Shown in pieces: positions 1-27,452 of a stretch of DNA of 64,000 bases. A program made the position numbers and the translations under genes. The notes beneath the pieces are model-generated. The model had not been told where the DNA came from, made no database searches, and saw nothing but the letters and a program-made list of their open reading frames with translations. This DNA comes from Neoarius graeffei. Taxonomy: Eukaryota; Chordata; Actinopteri; Siluriformes; Ariidae. The stretch's first letter is position 1; the number at the start of each line of letters is the position of its first letter. The DNA lies in assembly GCF_027579695.1 (NCBI RefSeq), contig NC_083577.1:43874198-43938197 (forward strand), written 5' to 3'.

Positions 1-289
1 TGGCTATATAACGAACACCATTAACAACAATTCAAAGATTTGGAAATTACCACATACTCAACGTAAATATACAGTTGAATAATGATCCCGCCAACAGAAA
101 TGTCAACAAATCCACGTGTATGACAATTAAAACCAATCATAAACGACCGTTTACTTTTCAGCTCAAATACACGAAGCAGTATTGGCCGGTTTCGCAAGTG
201 GAATATTGCGCACATTGCTCTTTCCGAATAGAAACATCCAGCGATTCATCAAAACAATATGTCGAATGAGATGCTTCAGAAATCATGTG
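1..289. other. Unassigned flank
   Basis: I recognise no gene, repeat family or RNA here. Short open frames exist on both strands but carry no motif. Confidence 0.4.
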
Positions 290-551
290 AATCTCATCTC
301 ATCATCTCTAGCCGCTTTATCCTTCTACAGGGTCGCAGGCAAGCTGGAGCCTATCCCAGCTGACTATGGGCAAAAGGCGGGGTACACCCTGGACAAGTTG
401 CCAGGTCATCACAGGGCTGACACATAGACACAGACAACCATTCACACTCACATTCACACCTATGGTCAATTTAGAGTCACCAGTTAACCTAACCTGCATG
501 TCTTTGGACTGTGGGGGAAACCGGAGCACCCGGAGGAAACCCACGTGGACA
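290..551 (-). repeat. Mermaid-type tRNA-SINE, 5'-truncated
   Basis: The plus strand reads the reverse complement of the SINE 3' end (ATCTCATCTCATC, then the conserved body with CAGGGTCGCAGGCAAGC and CAGGGCTGACACA). The same body recurs near 9584, 16051 and 31132. The tRNA-like head is missing: similarity stops around 551, where Gypsy gag sequence begins. Confidence 0.85.
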
Positions 552-1150
552 TTGCGGACTGTGGAAGAAAATCAAAGAGGAGGCAGGCCTTTTCCTGATC
601 GTGACAGTAAACTCACCCGGCAGTTTCTGAGAGGACTTAATGAGGAGGAGGTGTATGCAAGGATTGTGCCAATAAAACCCAGGCTCTTAAGCTTCAGAGA
701 GCTGCAAGTTGAACTATGAAATCTAGCAAGAGAGACTAAAAAGTTACAGTCACAACACAAATCAAAGAAAACATATGTACAAGTGCATGTTGCCTCTGAG
801 AGCAGTGCAAATGTGAAGACAGAGAGAACAAAACCTGCCTCAGAGTTATCAGAGCTGACAGAGATGGTCCAAAAGTTAACCCGAGCCAACAGGAACACAT
901 GGCTAAGTTGTCTCACCTTGAAGCAAGAATCACTGCTCCAGTCCCCATCCCTCCCCCAAGACCCCAACCACCTCCAGTGAACCCCATCCCCAGGGCGAGT
1001 GTCACATGCTACCGGTGTGGGAAGCAGGGACACATGGCCCATGTCTGCAGAGAAGTCGTCCCCAATCCCAACCCAGCATGGGCTCAGCAACCTCAACCAG
1101 TGAGCCCTGCAGAGGTGAACATGCCTCAGTCACCTCGGCCTTTAAACGCC
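552..1150 (+). pseudogene. Gypsy gag remnant with CCHC zinc knuckle
   Basis: Gag normally forms the particle and binds element RNA through its nucleocapsid. The diagnostic piece is CYRCGKQGHMAHVC (C-X2-C-X4-H-X4-C) encoded at about 1007-1048, preceded by a proline-rich linker. The upstream coding is broken into several frames and has no clear start, so only the C-terminal part of gag is supported. The protease follows directly in another frame. Confidence 0.8.
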
Positions 1151-1170
1151 TAGAGCCCATGGCAGCCGGG

Positions 1171-2952
1171 GAAACCATGGGTGAGCAGCAAGGTCCCCTA
1201 CTGCAAGAAAAAGAGACCAGTGATGGAGTAAAGGGCCCCCCCTTAGTGGGTCCCAGGAATGAGGGGGAGGTGGAAGTCAATGGAATAAAGTGCAGGGCCC
1301 TCATCGACTCTGGCTCCCAAGTAACAACTATTACTTACACATACTGGCGTAACCACCCCATCCTTCGAGAGCAAAAGCTACAGTCCTCTAAAGTACCCAT
1401 AGCAGGCGTTGGAGGCCAAAATGTGCCCTACCATGGTGTCCTGTGCATTGAACTGAAGGTACTGGTAAAAGAGTGCAAGACCGTACCAGCTTTTGTCGTT
1501 CCAGATTCTGAATATCGCTCCACAGTCCCTCTGCTTGTAGGGACCAATGTCACTTGTGCTGTCAAAAGCCATCTCCAAGCAACCCATGGCCAGCAGTTTC
1601 TCCACCAAGTCAAAGAAAGCCATCCAGAGTGGTACACATCTCTACTGGAAGTTAGACACCAAACAGAGTGAAAGGGATGACATGGTGGGCAACTGTTGTG
1701 TATACCGGCCGTAAGATCTGTATCCCTGGAGGAAAAGAGATGGACTTAATGTGCAAGATTAAAGCAGGCCCACAAAGAAAGATTTACACAGTCCTGATTG
1801 AAGGCCACCCCTCCCTGCAGCTCCCTCAGAACCTTTTGGTTGCCAAAGTGCTTGCTGATGTGAAAAAAGGCTGTGCCCCTGCCAGAGTAATGAACCTGTC
1901 CCAGCGTGCTATTACAATCAAACCACATACACACCTGGCCAATGGTTACCTGGTGGACAAATGTTGTGGAGTTTCCTGATAAAAAGCAGGGAGACAGTGA
2001 AAATGAAGGGGACAATGAGGCCTATCTGAGCTTCGATCAGGTGGAAGCGGGCTGTGCGGTGGATCTTAGTGAAGCGGCGGTGGAGAATGAACACCAACGC
2101 TCCCTCCTTAAAGAGCTGGTGGAGAGGAATGCAGGTGTGTTCTCACAACATCCCACAGATTATGGCCACACAAAGACTGTGCAGCATGAAATCCCCCTGG
2201 TTGACTCTAAGCCCTTTTGGCTTCCATATCGCAAGATCCCCCCCCTTCCCAGTGGCAGGATGTCAGACGATTGTTGAGGGAGATGGTGGATGCAGGAGTC
2301 ATTCGGCCTAGTAAGAGCCCATATGCATCACCTGTAGTGATCATAACTAAGAAAGATGGGTCACTAAGGCTGTGCATCGATTATAGGAAGCTCAACTCTT
2401 ACAGTACCAGAGACGCATTCCCTCTGCCATGGATAGAGAAGGCCCTGGGTCAAGCAAAGTACTTCTCCACCCTTGACCTCACATCTGGATATTGGCATGT
2501 GGAAGTAGCAGAGCAGGACAGGCACAAGACGGCGTTCGGTACTCCCATGGGGCTGTTTGAGGCCAACAGAATGCTGTTCAGGCTACAGAACACTCCGGCC
2601 ACCTTTCAGAGACTCATGACCTGCTGCTTTGGTGATTTCAACTTCACTCATCTCCTGATTTATCTTGATGACCTCATTTTCTCCTCCAAAACCTTTGATG
2701 AGCATCTAGAGAGGTTGCAGCTGGTGTTTGATCGGCTTCGGGAGCATGGCTTGAAGTTAAAGCCCTCCAAGTGCTGGCTGGTGAGAAAAGAAGTGCAGTA
2801 TTTGGGTCACTTGGTGTTTGCGGAGGGCATCAGAACGGACCCAGAGAAAATCAGCAGGGTCAAGGAGTGGGCGCGGACTACCAACTGGAGAGAAGTGTTG
2901 CAGTTTTTGGGATTTGCGGGATACTACAGGCGGTATGTGCAGGGCTACTCCA
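1171..2952 (+). pseudogene. Gypsy pol remnant, first part: protease and reverse transcriptase
   Basis: The protease active site is in CRALIDSGSQVTTI (about 1290-1332). The frame breaks near 1670 and again near 1980 and 2240. The RT follows with DGSLRLCIDYRKLNS, the FSTLDLTSGYW box and the catalytic YLDD motif (about 2659-2670), ending in the thumb region GYYRRYVQGYS. At 2953 a TIR element interrupts it. No single frame could give a functional polyprotein. Confidence 0.9.
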
Positions 2953-4053
2953 CAGAGACTCGGATTGTTTTGCAGGTCAAGGGGTCCACAGGGCCCCTCC
3001 TGGGAAAAAACAAGGGCCCATTTCTACAATGGGGGCCCCAGTGATTATCCTTCAGTTGAAGCGAACCTAGTGAGCGAAGCAAGCCCAATGAACAGCTGGG
3101 GCAGCCCAGGGGCTTTTTTTCTTCTCAATTCTGTTTTTTTTTTGGTATTAGAAGCCATATGAAGCAATGTAGATGACAAAAATCAATGCTTCAACCAAAT
3201 ATATTGAGATATTGTTTAATCAGTGGCAATATTTTGGAATTCAACCACAGGCCACTATATATCACATCTATATTGTCTCCTCCTTGTAAGTTATAGCACA
3301 AGAATGGGTTTGTTTTTTGCATGCTGTGACGGTCTAATTCTGCTTGTCTCTAATCATCTCTACTTCTAATTTCAGAGAATCAGATGGGATGCTGAATCTT
3401 CAATCTTGGGTTCAAATTCAGGCTATGAAGTTTGAAAATTAATAATGTCTGATACTAATGATACAACAGTTGATTAAATCATCAGAATCAGGATGTGTGT
3501 AATAGTGGTTGCTGTTGTAGTAGTTGGTGTTGCAGTAGTAGTTGTTGTAAATCTCGTATGACTAATTACCTTGGGTATCAGGGGTATCAGTTTTTTTCAG
3601 GTGAATGTACTCTTTCTGCCAAAGAATGACAAAATGTAGATGTATTTTTCTTTTTTTTCTTATCCATGTTTTCTTGTCTCTTTCGAATATTCGTGCATAG
3701 ACCGTAAGACGCCACCTAGCGAAAGACTTGGATCAGGTTTTACTCGATTGGGACGCTACAAACGGGGCGGCGTAAATACACGAACGGGTCCGACGTATAT
3801 TCAATATGGCAGCGGTCAAAACAAATTCATCCGATGCTGAAATCTGTTGAATATCCAGATAATTATGTTGGAAGTTGCATATTTGTGCAAGATTTTCAAT
3901 ATTGAGACCATGAAGTCAAGTAATACGCCACGAAAAGTTCCAAATAGGGTATAAAATGCTCGCGTCCATATTGGCCTTGCCCCTCTCGACAATGCGTTCA
4001 TTATTCGAAATAGTGCATCTTAGACGCGGGCGCACCAACAATCTGAGTCTCTG
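2953..4053. mobile_element. Non-autonomous TIR DNA element inside Gypsy pol
   Basis: The ends are inverted repeats: CAGAGACTCGGATTGTT at 2953-2969 and its complement with one mismatch at 4037-4053. Flanking 6-mers ACTCCA (2947-2952) and ACTTCA (4054-4059) look like a target duplication with one mismatch. With the element and one 6-mer discounted, the interrupted Gypsy frame is continuous, which fixes the boundaries. I see no transposase inside. CAG ends suggest a hAT-like relative, but the 6-bp duplication is short for classical hAT, so the superfamily stays open. Confidence 0.75.
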
Positions 4054-4059
4054 ACTTCA

Positions 4060-6508
4060 CCTTAGCTGCCCCCTTGTACCGCCTCACTTCTGGTGACCCC
4101 AGGAAGAAGAAAATAGGTGGAAAGAAAAGTGCAGGTCCTGACCCACCTTTCTTGTGGACTAATGAGTGTGAAGAGGCATTCCAGTCCCTAAAAGTAAAGC
4201 TGATGACTGCTCCTGTACTGGGCTACCCAGACTACAACCTCCCGTTCCTCCTTCAGAATGACGCTTCTGAGAGGGGGCTTGGCGCTGTTTTGGCACAGGT
4301 GCAGGATGGGGCTGAGAGGGTCATAGCCTACGCCAGCAGAGGCTTGAGTCCAGCAGAGACGAGGTATCCTGCACACAAAGTTGAGTTCCTTGCTCTAAAG
4401 TGAGCGGTGACAGATAAGTTCTATGACCATCTCTACGGACGCAAGTCCTCTGTTCAAACAGATAGCAACCCCCTTAAGTATGTGATGACCACAGCAAAGC
4501 TGGATGCTTCAGGCCAGCAGTGGGTGTCGCGGCTGTCTGCATTCGACTTCAACATCCAATACAGACGGGGTCAGAGTAACTCAAACGCCGATGCGCTCTC
4601 TCATTTGTCCAACCAGGAAGTTACCCAGATCCTACAAACATGCCCTCAGTGGGTGACCAGTGAGCAGTGGGAGACACAAAGCATGCCACAACCAGAAAGC
4701 CCTCCAGGTGAAGGTGCTGCTGCCTCCACAGAGCCTGTACCAGCCAACTCCCAGAATCAAATGATCCCTATGGGGATGTGGGGACAGAGTCACTCCCAGC
4801 CATGACAAGGCAGGAGATTTGTGCAGCGCAGAAGGAAGACCCTGTCATTGGCCCAGTCTTGCACTTCAGGAGCCGGAACCAAAAGCCATGCCGCAGCGAG
4901 AGGGTCGTAGATGGTGGGCAAGTGTGCCTTCTCTTAAAGGAGTGGAAGAGGTTAACGGTAAAGGATGGAATCATATACCGCTGCATTCAAGACTGTCAGA
5001 GGGGGACAGTGGAGCAGCTTCTACTGCCAGAGAGTCTCCGCACATCAGTCAAAACTGCTCTTCATGATTACTCGGGGCACTTGGGATTTGAGGACATTGC
5101 AGACGGTAAGAGAGATTTTACTGGCCAAGAATGTTCCAGGAAATCAAGGCATGGTGTGAGCAGTGTGAGAGGTGCTGTCTCAAAGACTCCTACTGCAGGC
5201 TTCAGAGCTCCCCTAGAGAAATCTAAATGTGGTATTGAAAATGTGCTAATTGTGACAGACCACTTCTCCCGCTACGCACAAGCCAACCCCAGCAAAGACC
5301 AAAAAGCCCACACAGTGGCTAAGGTGGTATGGAGAAACTTCTTCTGCAGGTTTGGTCTCCCAGCAAAATTGCATGCAGACCAAGGGCGCAATTTTGAAAG
5401 TGCTGTTGTGAGAGAGCTGTGCAAGTGTACTGGCATCACTAAGGCCCACACCATACCACCCCCAGGGTAACGGGACCACCGAAAGGTTCAACAGGACCCT
5501 GTTAAACATGCTGGGGACGTTAGAGCCTCACTTGAAGCCCCACTGGCATGAGCATTTGGATGCCATGACACATGCATACAACTGCACACGGCATGAGTCG
5601 ACTGGGTTTACACCACATTACCTGATGTTCGGTAGACATCCCCGACTGCCAGTGGACCTGATCTTTAGGCTCCCCACCAAGAATGATCCATGCGGGTACA
5701 GTGATTATGTCCAAACTCTCCACGACTGTCTGTCACAGGCTTACGCCGAGGCTAACCAGATGCTAAGGAGCAGCAGAAGAAGTACTATGACAAAAAAGCA
5801 AAAAGAGTCGTCTTCAGTCCAGGGGATAGTGTCTCGATCAAAATTTGTCATGTGGAAGGGTGGCAGAAACTGGGAGACAGGTGGGAGTCTCGTCCATACA
5901 TTGTGGTGAAAAAGCAACCTGACATACCCGTGTATGTGGTGCAACCAGAAGATGGAGGGACAGAAAGAGTGATTCACTGCAACCTCCTGACACAATGTAT
6001 GTTTCTCCCAGTTGAGCAGGTTGGAGGAGCAGTAAGAGAGGAAGCTGAGCTGAATTTGGATGAGAGAAATGCAGGCACTGAGTCGGATACAGCTGAGGAC
6101 TGGATGATAGAGGATGCAGAGGAAAATGTAGAGAGAACACAAACTGAGAGAACAAGCAGGCACAATGAACACACGAGCACAGAGGACTGGGTACTGGAGG
6201 ATACAAAGGAAAATGTGGAGAGGACATTTCCTGAGACAACAAACAGACAGGATGAACACACAAGCACAGTGGACATGGAGGCTGGACAAATGAGTGATGG
6301 AGGGGAGACAAATGGAGCTGCGGTTGGTGACAACACACCTCAGGGTCCCAGTTCCCCTAGGAGAAACCCACCAAGGAATCGACGTCTCCCAAAGAAACTA
6401 TGCTATGAGTCACAAGTCATAAAGTCGGAGAGTGACCAGGAGAAGATAAGAAGAGGATGGAAGTTGTGGCAGAGGGTTAAAGCAAGACGAGCTGCAGGTC
6501 ATGTGTAA
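4060..6508 (+). pseudogene. Gypsy pol remnant, second part: RNase H and integrase
   Basis: RNase H is recognisable by LQNDASERGLGAVLAQ (near 4250-4300), QTDSNPLKYV and the NADALS end motif near 4595. Integrase follows: a core with VLIVTDHFSRYAQ, the second catalytic aspartate in ADQGRNF (near 5380), and the glutamate region near 5478 with a frame change at the junction. The stretch that should carry the first catalytic aspartate appears deleted: the linker RAPLEKS runs straight into KCGIENV near 5210-5235. A C-terminal tail rich in Glu, Thr and Asn runs to 6508. An in-frame TGA near 4402 separates RNase H halves. Non-functional. Confidence 0.85.
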
Positions 6509-6719
6509 TGCAGAAGTTGTAGTACACACCTGAGTGGCAGTTACATACACACAGTCAGGACACAACCCAATCGTTTATTCACCACACATTTATCATCTTT
6601 ATTGAAGTTTTCAGTGTTTGAGCTCCACATATGCTAAGTGGGTGGTCTTAGTTGTGTTTATATTTACATGTTTGGTTTGGTCTGATGGCTGGGACACCAT
6701 CAGTTAACAAAGGGGCGGA
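6509..6719 (+). other. Gypsy 3' untranslated region with polypurine tract
   Basis: No coding motif. The stretch AACAAAGGGGCGGA ends at 6719 and directly precedes the TG start of the LTR, fitting a polypurine tract. Confidence 0.5.
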
Positions 6720-7470
6720 TGTAAGACAGTTACCTGTTTATGCCACAGGGTGTCACTGTGGCACTGTTCACGTCTTTTTTTTTTGGAATTTGCTCCGTGT
6801 GGGACGCCATGTTTTTTTTTGTTTTAATGTTTACCTGCCTTTGCTCTGAAAGGTAAGCGTGGGCACGGCACCCCACGTCATATTCAAGTATTATGTTAAA
6901 AACTATGCCTTTTTGTTGCTTTGTTCATGCTTATTGGTCAGGCACATGTCCGACTAAAATCCGCTGTTGGTGGGAGTGTTATTAGCGTTTTTTTTTTTTT
7001 TTTGGCTGTTTGACGTCTTGGTAGGATGTGGATAGGAGTGTGGCGAGCATGCTAGTGTGGGCTGTGTGAGAAGGAGCATTAGGGTTGTTTTTTTGGTTGA
7101 TTGTGAGCTTCATGTGGGAATGTATGTTTTGTGTTGGGGGTTTATTTCTTGCAGAGATGTTTATTTTCATTTTGTGATGTGTTATTTCTCTTTTGATGCT
7201 GATTATTGTTTGAGTAGGAGATTTATTTGAGTGTGTTTACCTGCCTTTGCCCTGAAAGGTGCCATGAAGTTGAGTGTTACGGTGAGAATAAAGAAAGGGC
7301 AAGGTCTCAGCCATAATCCGAACTCCTGCGTCTGGTGTCTCCTTCTCTCCGCACGACACTCCACTACAACTACATTCAAAAGCAAAATCACAACGCAGAG
7401 TCCAGGGGAGGTGCAGAGGGTCTGGCAGCGGACGTGCCGAGGCAATGGGTTACATTACCAAGTTCTAACA
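6720..7470 (+). repeat. Putative 3' LTR of the Gypsy element (about 751 bp)
   Basis: It begins TGTAAGACAG right after a purine tract and would end TTCTAACA at 7470, so it has TG...CA ends with partly inverted termini. An AATAAA signal lies near 7287. With no 5' LTR in the window the ends are inferred, the 3' end least certainly. Confidence 0.55.
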
Positions 7471-7819
7471 GAAAACGAGAGGGCCCGAAGCCGCCATTTT
7501 GAATCCTCATTCACGGCTGTAATGCAAATTGCTTCCTCCTCGGTATACAAGTGCACTTCCATGGCAGGAAAAAAAAACTACATTTTGCTGCCTATGTAGT
7601 CCCCTATTAATACAAATAGGAGCCATTCAGGATTCAGCCACGTTTTTCCTCGGTGTTAGCAAATTACAGGTTTTAGCTTTCTCCTGAAATGTTTTCTTTT
7701 ATTTCTTCTTCCTCAGGGTAGTAAAACTCGCTTTCGCTGTGAAGACTGTCGTTATCACTATTAATGCTATTCTCCTGAGAAATGCTGGCAAAAATTTATA
7801 AGATGTTTGATAATCTTGT
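7471..7819. other. Unassigned spacer
   Basis: Nothing recognisable beyond homopolymer runs. No TSD for the Gypsy element can be tested because its left end is missing. Confidence 0.4.
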
Positions 7820-7849
7820 AAAAAAAATAAATAAATAAATAAATAAATT
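7820..7849. repeat. (TAAA)n microsatellite
   Basis: Five to six AAAT units following an A-run, next to the 3' end of the L2 LINE fragment. Confidence 0.9.
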
Positions 7850-7867
7850 GTTTTTTTTGTTGTTGTG

Positions 7868-8500
7868 AACAGGCAAGGCAAGTTTATTTATATAGCACAT
7901 TTCATACACAATGGCAGTTCAATGTGCTTTACAGAAGCAAAAACAGAAACAGTAAACAATAGAGAAATAAAATTACATAAAATAATTTTATTTTTAATCT
8001 AAATTAATTAAAAGAATTAAAAGAAAATAAGAATTAAACAATAGTAGAAATAAAATAATAAAATGCCAAAAAGAAAAAAGAAACCAGTGGAATAAAATAG
8101 AATAAAATTAATGTAAATTTAAAACATACAGAGAAAGTAAAGATTATAAACAATGTAAAAAATATTAATTATTTAACAGAAAGCATCTGAGAACAGCTTG
8201 GTCTTTAACCTAGATTTGAAGCTGCCAACAGCAGGAGCATTTTTAATGTCCTCTGGCAGTTGGTTCCATAGATGTACTGCATAGTAGCTAAAAGCTGCTT
8301 CACCACACTTTGTTTTAACAACTGGTTTTAATAGTAAATTTTTCTGTTGCGATCTGGTAGAGCTGATTGGGTTAGGCCGCTGCAACATATCAGAGAGGTA
8401 ATTGGGCCCTGTACCATTTAGATATTTATACACCAGCAGCAATACTTTAAAGTCAATTCTGTAGCTTACTGGAAGCCAGTAAGCGAGTCGCCAGAGGTCC
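7868..8500 (-). mobile_element. L2-like LINE, 3' end only
   Basis: On the minus strand an RT C-terminal tail is followed by an A-rich 3' UTR and a tail motif (AAGTTTATTTATATAG on the plus strand) often seen at ends of fish L2 elements. The 5' part is missing, as expected of incomplete reverse transcription. Confidence 0.75.
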
Positions 8501-8520
8501 GTAACCGGGGTCCGTACCAT
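8173..8520 (-). pseudogene. L2-like RT C-terminal fragment
   Basis: The frame encodes about 115 residues including AYWLPVSYRIDFKVLLLVYK and ends FKSRLKTKLFSDAFC. The same ending ([15 protein letters not shown]) closes the two larger L2 copies at 39964 and 58184. No catalytic motif is kept. It diverges clearly from those copies, so it is an older or different subfamily. Confidence 0.8.
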
Positions 8521-8659
8521 AGGATACAGACCTGCTTGCCAGCCAATCAGAGCGCACGATTTGGACCGCGAAAAAAATATAAATAATAATAAAATTGTGT
8601 CCTTTTCAATAAAACTGACAAAATAGGGGGAAAAAAATCCCACCTTTTACACTGTATGT

Positions 8660-9249
8660 ATGGGCACCATGTCTTTTGCAATAAACATCACAATAGCATT
8701 AGGATTGCTTTCCACCGGGCCCCATTCTTATCATCAGGCACACAGTTCGAAAATGTGTCTGGGACGGTTGCTTGCTGTGGATGGTGCGCTCGTGCTGCGG
8801 CTGTTTTCATTCCGCTGGGAACAGCACTTCTCCCGCTCCGCTGCAGGTTTCTGTTTAAGGTGTTGGAATAAATTCGTCGTGCTGCTTCCTTTGGAAGCAA
8901 CCGTTTTCAAACACACCTTACAACGAGGACTTGTTTGGTCTTTGTCCGACGCCGCAAAACCGAACCAATTCCAGATCATGGAGAAAGTTACCACTTTCTT
9001 GGGCACAAGTTGCGGCTTTCCCCCAATCACTGCCATGTTGTTTGTCTGTGTCTATGGCAAGCGGGCGGGAGGAGGGCGATAGTGTCAATGCCCGATCCGT
9101 CCCTGCTGTCCGATCCGTTCTGCACATGCGCAGAGGGGAGCGTTGGTGGCGAATGTTAAAACTCAGAGAAAACCTATTTTCATAAAAACACATCGTCCTT
9201 AATTGTAAATTCGAATTAATCGATAAAATTGATTTATCGCCCAACTCTA
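8660..9249 (-). mobile_element. hAT-type transposon fragment with BED zinc finger
   Basis: A minus-strand frame (8734-9036) starts with a BED-like finger: WNWFGFAASDKDQTSPRCKV, then C-X2-C and a TTNLFQHLK helix, as in ZBED and hAT transposases. The outer end at 9249 reads TAGAGTTGGGCGATAAATC on the minus strand, a plausible TIR. The transposase body and the other terminus are gone. Confidence 0.65.
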
Positions 9250-9583
9250 CAACAAATCAAGCAAAATGTTAATTACTACCCTAATGGGTTTTAGGAAACT
9301 TGCTGATAAACCAGGAAAATGCCTAGACTCTAGGAAGCCCATACCATATTCAGGTGCATCAATAGAGATTGCTCTTTTACAAAAAAATTAATAAAAGAAT
9401 AAAAAATAAACCAGAATGTATGATTTTCTACAAATATAGATTTTTTGAATGTATTCATTTATGTAGTCATAAATTAATACATTCAGATCACACACTTGTT
9501 AAACACAGGACCAAAATTTTACACATTTGCTGAAATTAATTGTTTTTACTTCAACTGGATCATAATGTTATGAGAATTTCATT
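9250..9583. other. AT-rich spacer
   Basis: No gene, RNA or known repeat recognised. Confidence 0.4.
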
Positions 9584-9762
9584 CATTCATCTCATCTCTA
9601 GCTGCTTTATCCTTCTACAGGGTCGCAGGCAAGCTGGAGCCTATCCCAGCTGACTACGGGCGAAAGGCGGGGTACACCCTGGACAAGTTGCCAGGTCATC
9701 ACAGGGCTGACACAGACAACCATTCACACTCACATTCACACCTACGGTCAATTTAGAGTCGT
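9584..9762 (-). repeat. Mermaid-type SINE, 3' half
   Basis: Reverse complement of the SINE 3' half, from TCATCTCATCTC to CGGTCAATTTAGAGTC. The tRNA-like head is missing. It sits about 45 bp beyond the NXPE polyadenylation signal. Confidence 0.85.
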
Positions 9763-9806
9763 TATGAGAATTTATCCTACAAATTACTTTCAAAAGTCAA
9801 TGTTAA

Positions 9807-9812
9807 TTTATT
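9807..9812 (-). terminator. Candidate polyadenylation signal of the NXPE gene
   Basis: AATAAA on the minus strand, 37 nt beyond the NXPE stop codon. It is the nearest canonical signal and would give a very short 3' UTR. Confidence 0.55.
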
Positions 9813-9848
9813 GCCATTAGTTTCACAAAAAAAAAAATCAAAATCACA

Positions 9849-26505
<16,657 letters not shown>

Positions 26506-26571
26506 GACTGGGTGTCATACAGTGGCTGTTGACCATCAGCAAATTTCACTCAGGACAGCTTGAACAAACTG
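26506..26571 (-). other. NXPE 5' UTR portion
   Basis: Minus-strand TTTCTCACTGTCAG followed by TTTGTTCAAG at about 26571 looks like a splice acceptor, so this is probably the 5' UTR part of the first coding exon. An upstream non-coding exon and promoter were not identified. Confidence 0.45.
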
Positions 26572-26650
26572 ACAGTGAGAAATGACATGAAACACCATAC
26601 TTATTCTATTTCAAACTGTTTATCATCATTAGTACCGAAATATTTTACTA

Positions 26651-26684
<34 letters not shown>
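26651..26684. repeat. (ATT)n microsatellite
   Basis: About eleven ATT units just before a plus-strand SINE. Confidence 0.95.
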
Positions 26685-26685
<1 letters not shown>

Positions 26686-26687
26686 CT

Positions 26688-26890
26688 GGCGGCACGGTAG
26701 TGCAGTGGTTAGCACTATCACTTTGCTGCAAGAAGGTTCTTGGTTTGAACTCAGTGGCTGATTGGGGGCATTTTTGTGTAGATTTTGCATGTTCTCCCCA
26801 TGTCTACTCCAGTTTGCCCCACAGTCCAAAGACATGCAATTAGGTTAAGCGGCTAAATTGCCCAAATGGTGTGAATGGTTGATTGTCTGG
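26688..26890 (+). repeat. Mermaid-type SINE, plus strand
   Basis: Begins GGCGGCACGGTAGTGCAGTG, then a tRNA-like head with A-box-like GTGGTTAGCAC and B-box-like GGTTTGAACTC, then CATGTTCTCCCCATGTCTAC and CACAGTCCAAAGACATGCA. It is the only clear copy in this orientation. Confidence 0.85.
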
Positions 26891-27098
26891 GAAGCTGCAA
26901 CAGGCCTACGTAGCAAGCTGACAGTCAGCAAAGTATGCTCTCAATAGATGCAGACAGCCTTGTAAGAGGCTGGCAACTGACAGGCCAGTAGAGGCTTTGC
27001 ATCGTCATGTGACCCCCATAGCAATGGTAACTACATCGCCATGACAGGGGGCACGCTTGCAGTGCTTCATTCAGACGAGTTAATTGTTATTGATCGGT

Positions 27099-27232
27099 AT
27101 GGGAAGGTTTTGCTGCATTTTTGGATGTATAAATCATTTTGAACGAAACAAAGACATCAGATTTTTTAATTTACCAAAAGCAATTCATCATCGGGGGAAA
27201 ACTATAGAGAGTTCTAAACGTAGAAGGGTCAC
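27099..27232 (+). pseudogene. Orphan THAP-domain fragment
   Basis: The ATG at 27099 opens [20 protein letters not shown], then [13 protein letters not shown], matching the start of the THAP zinc-binding fold (C-X4-C spacing and the FxxLPK core). It stops after about 44 residues, where a SINE begins, before the second Cys-His pair. It could come from a THAP-bearing transposon (Kolobok or P type) or from an exon of a THAP gene; no other exon is seen. Confidence 0.6.
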
Positions 27233-27235
27233 TCG

Positions 27236-27452
27236 TTTCACACCTATGGTCAACTTAGAACCACCCATTAACCTAACCTGCATATCTTTGGACTGTGGGG
27301 GAAACCGGAGCACCAGGAGGAAACCCATGCAAACACGAGGAGAACATGCAAACTCCACACAGAAAGGCCCCTGTCGGCCACTGGACTTGAACCCAGAATC
27401 TTCTTGCTGTGAGGTGACAGTGCTAACCACTACACCACCGTGCCACCCGGGC
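27236..27452 (-). repeat. Mermaid-type SINE, head and middle
   Basis: Inverted copy from TTCACACCTATGGTCAAC to the tRNA-like head ending near CCGTGCCACCC. It joins the THAP fragment directly. Confidence 0.85.

Larger units (their letters stand above)
552..7470 (+). mobile_element. Degenerate Ty3/Gypsy retrotransposon, 5'-truncated, with 3' LTR
   Basis: Gag zinc knuckle, aspartic protease, reverse transcriptase, RNase H and integrase follow in the conventional Ty3/Gypsy order, then a putative 3' LTR. The 5' LTR and the start of gag are absent, replaced by a SINE fragment at 551. Several frameshifts, a missing catalytic region in the integrase and an inserted TIR element (2953-4053) show a dead copy. 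It is a different lineage from the two Gypsy elements at the end of the window, which have integrase before reverse transcriptase. Confidence 0.9.

Noticed and set aside
7231..7599. 122-codon ORF over the Gypsy LTR
   Set aside because: Crosses the putative LTR end and has no domain; likely chance.
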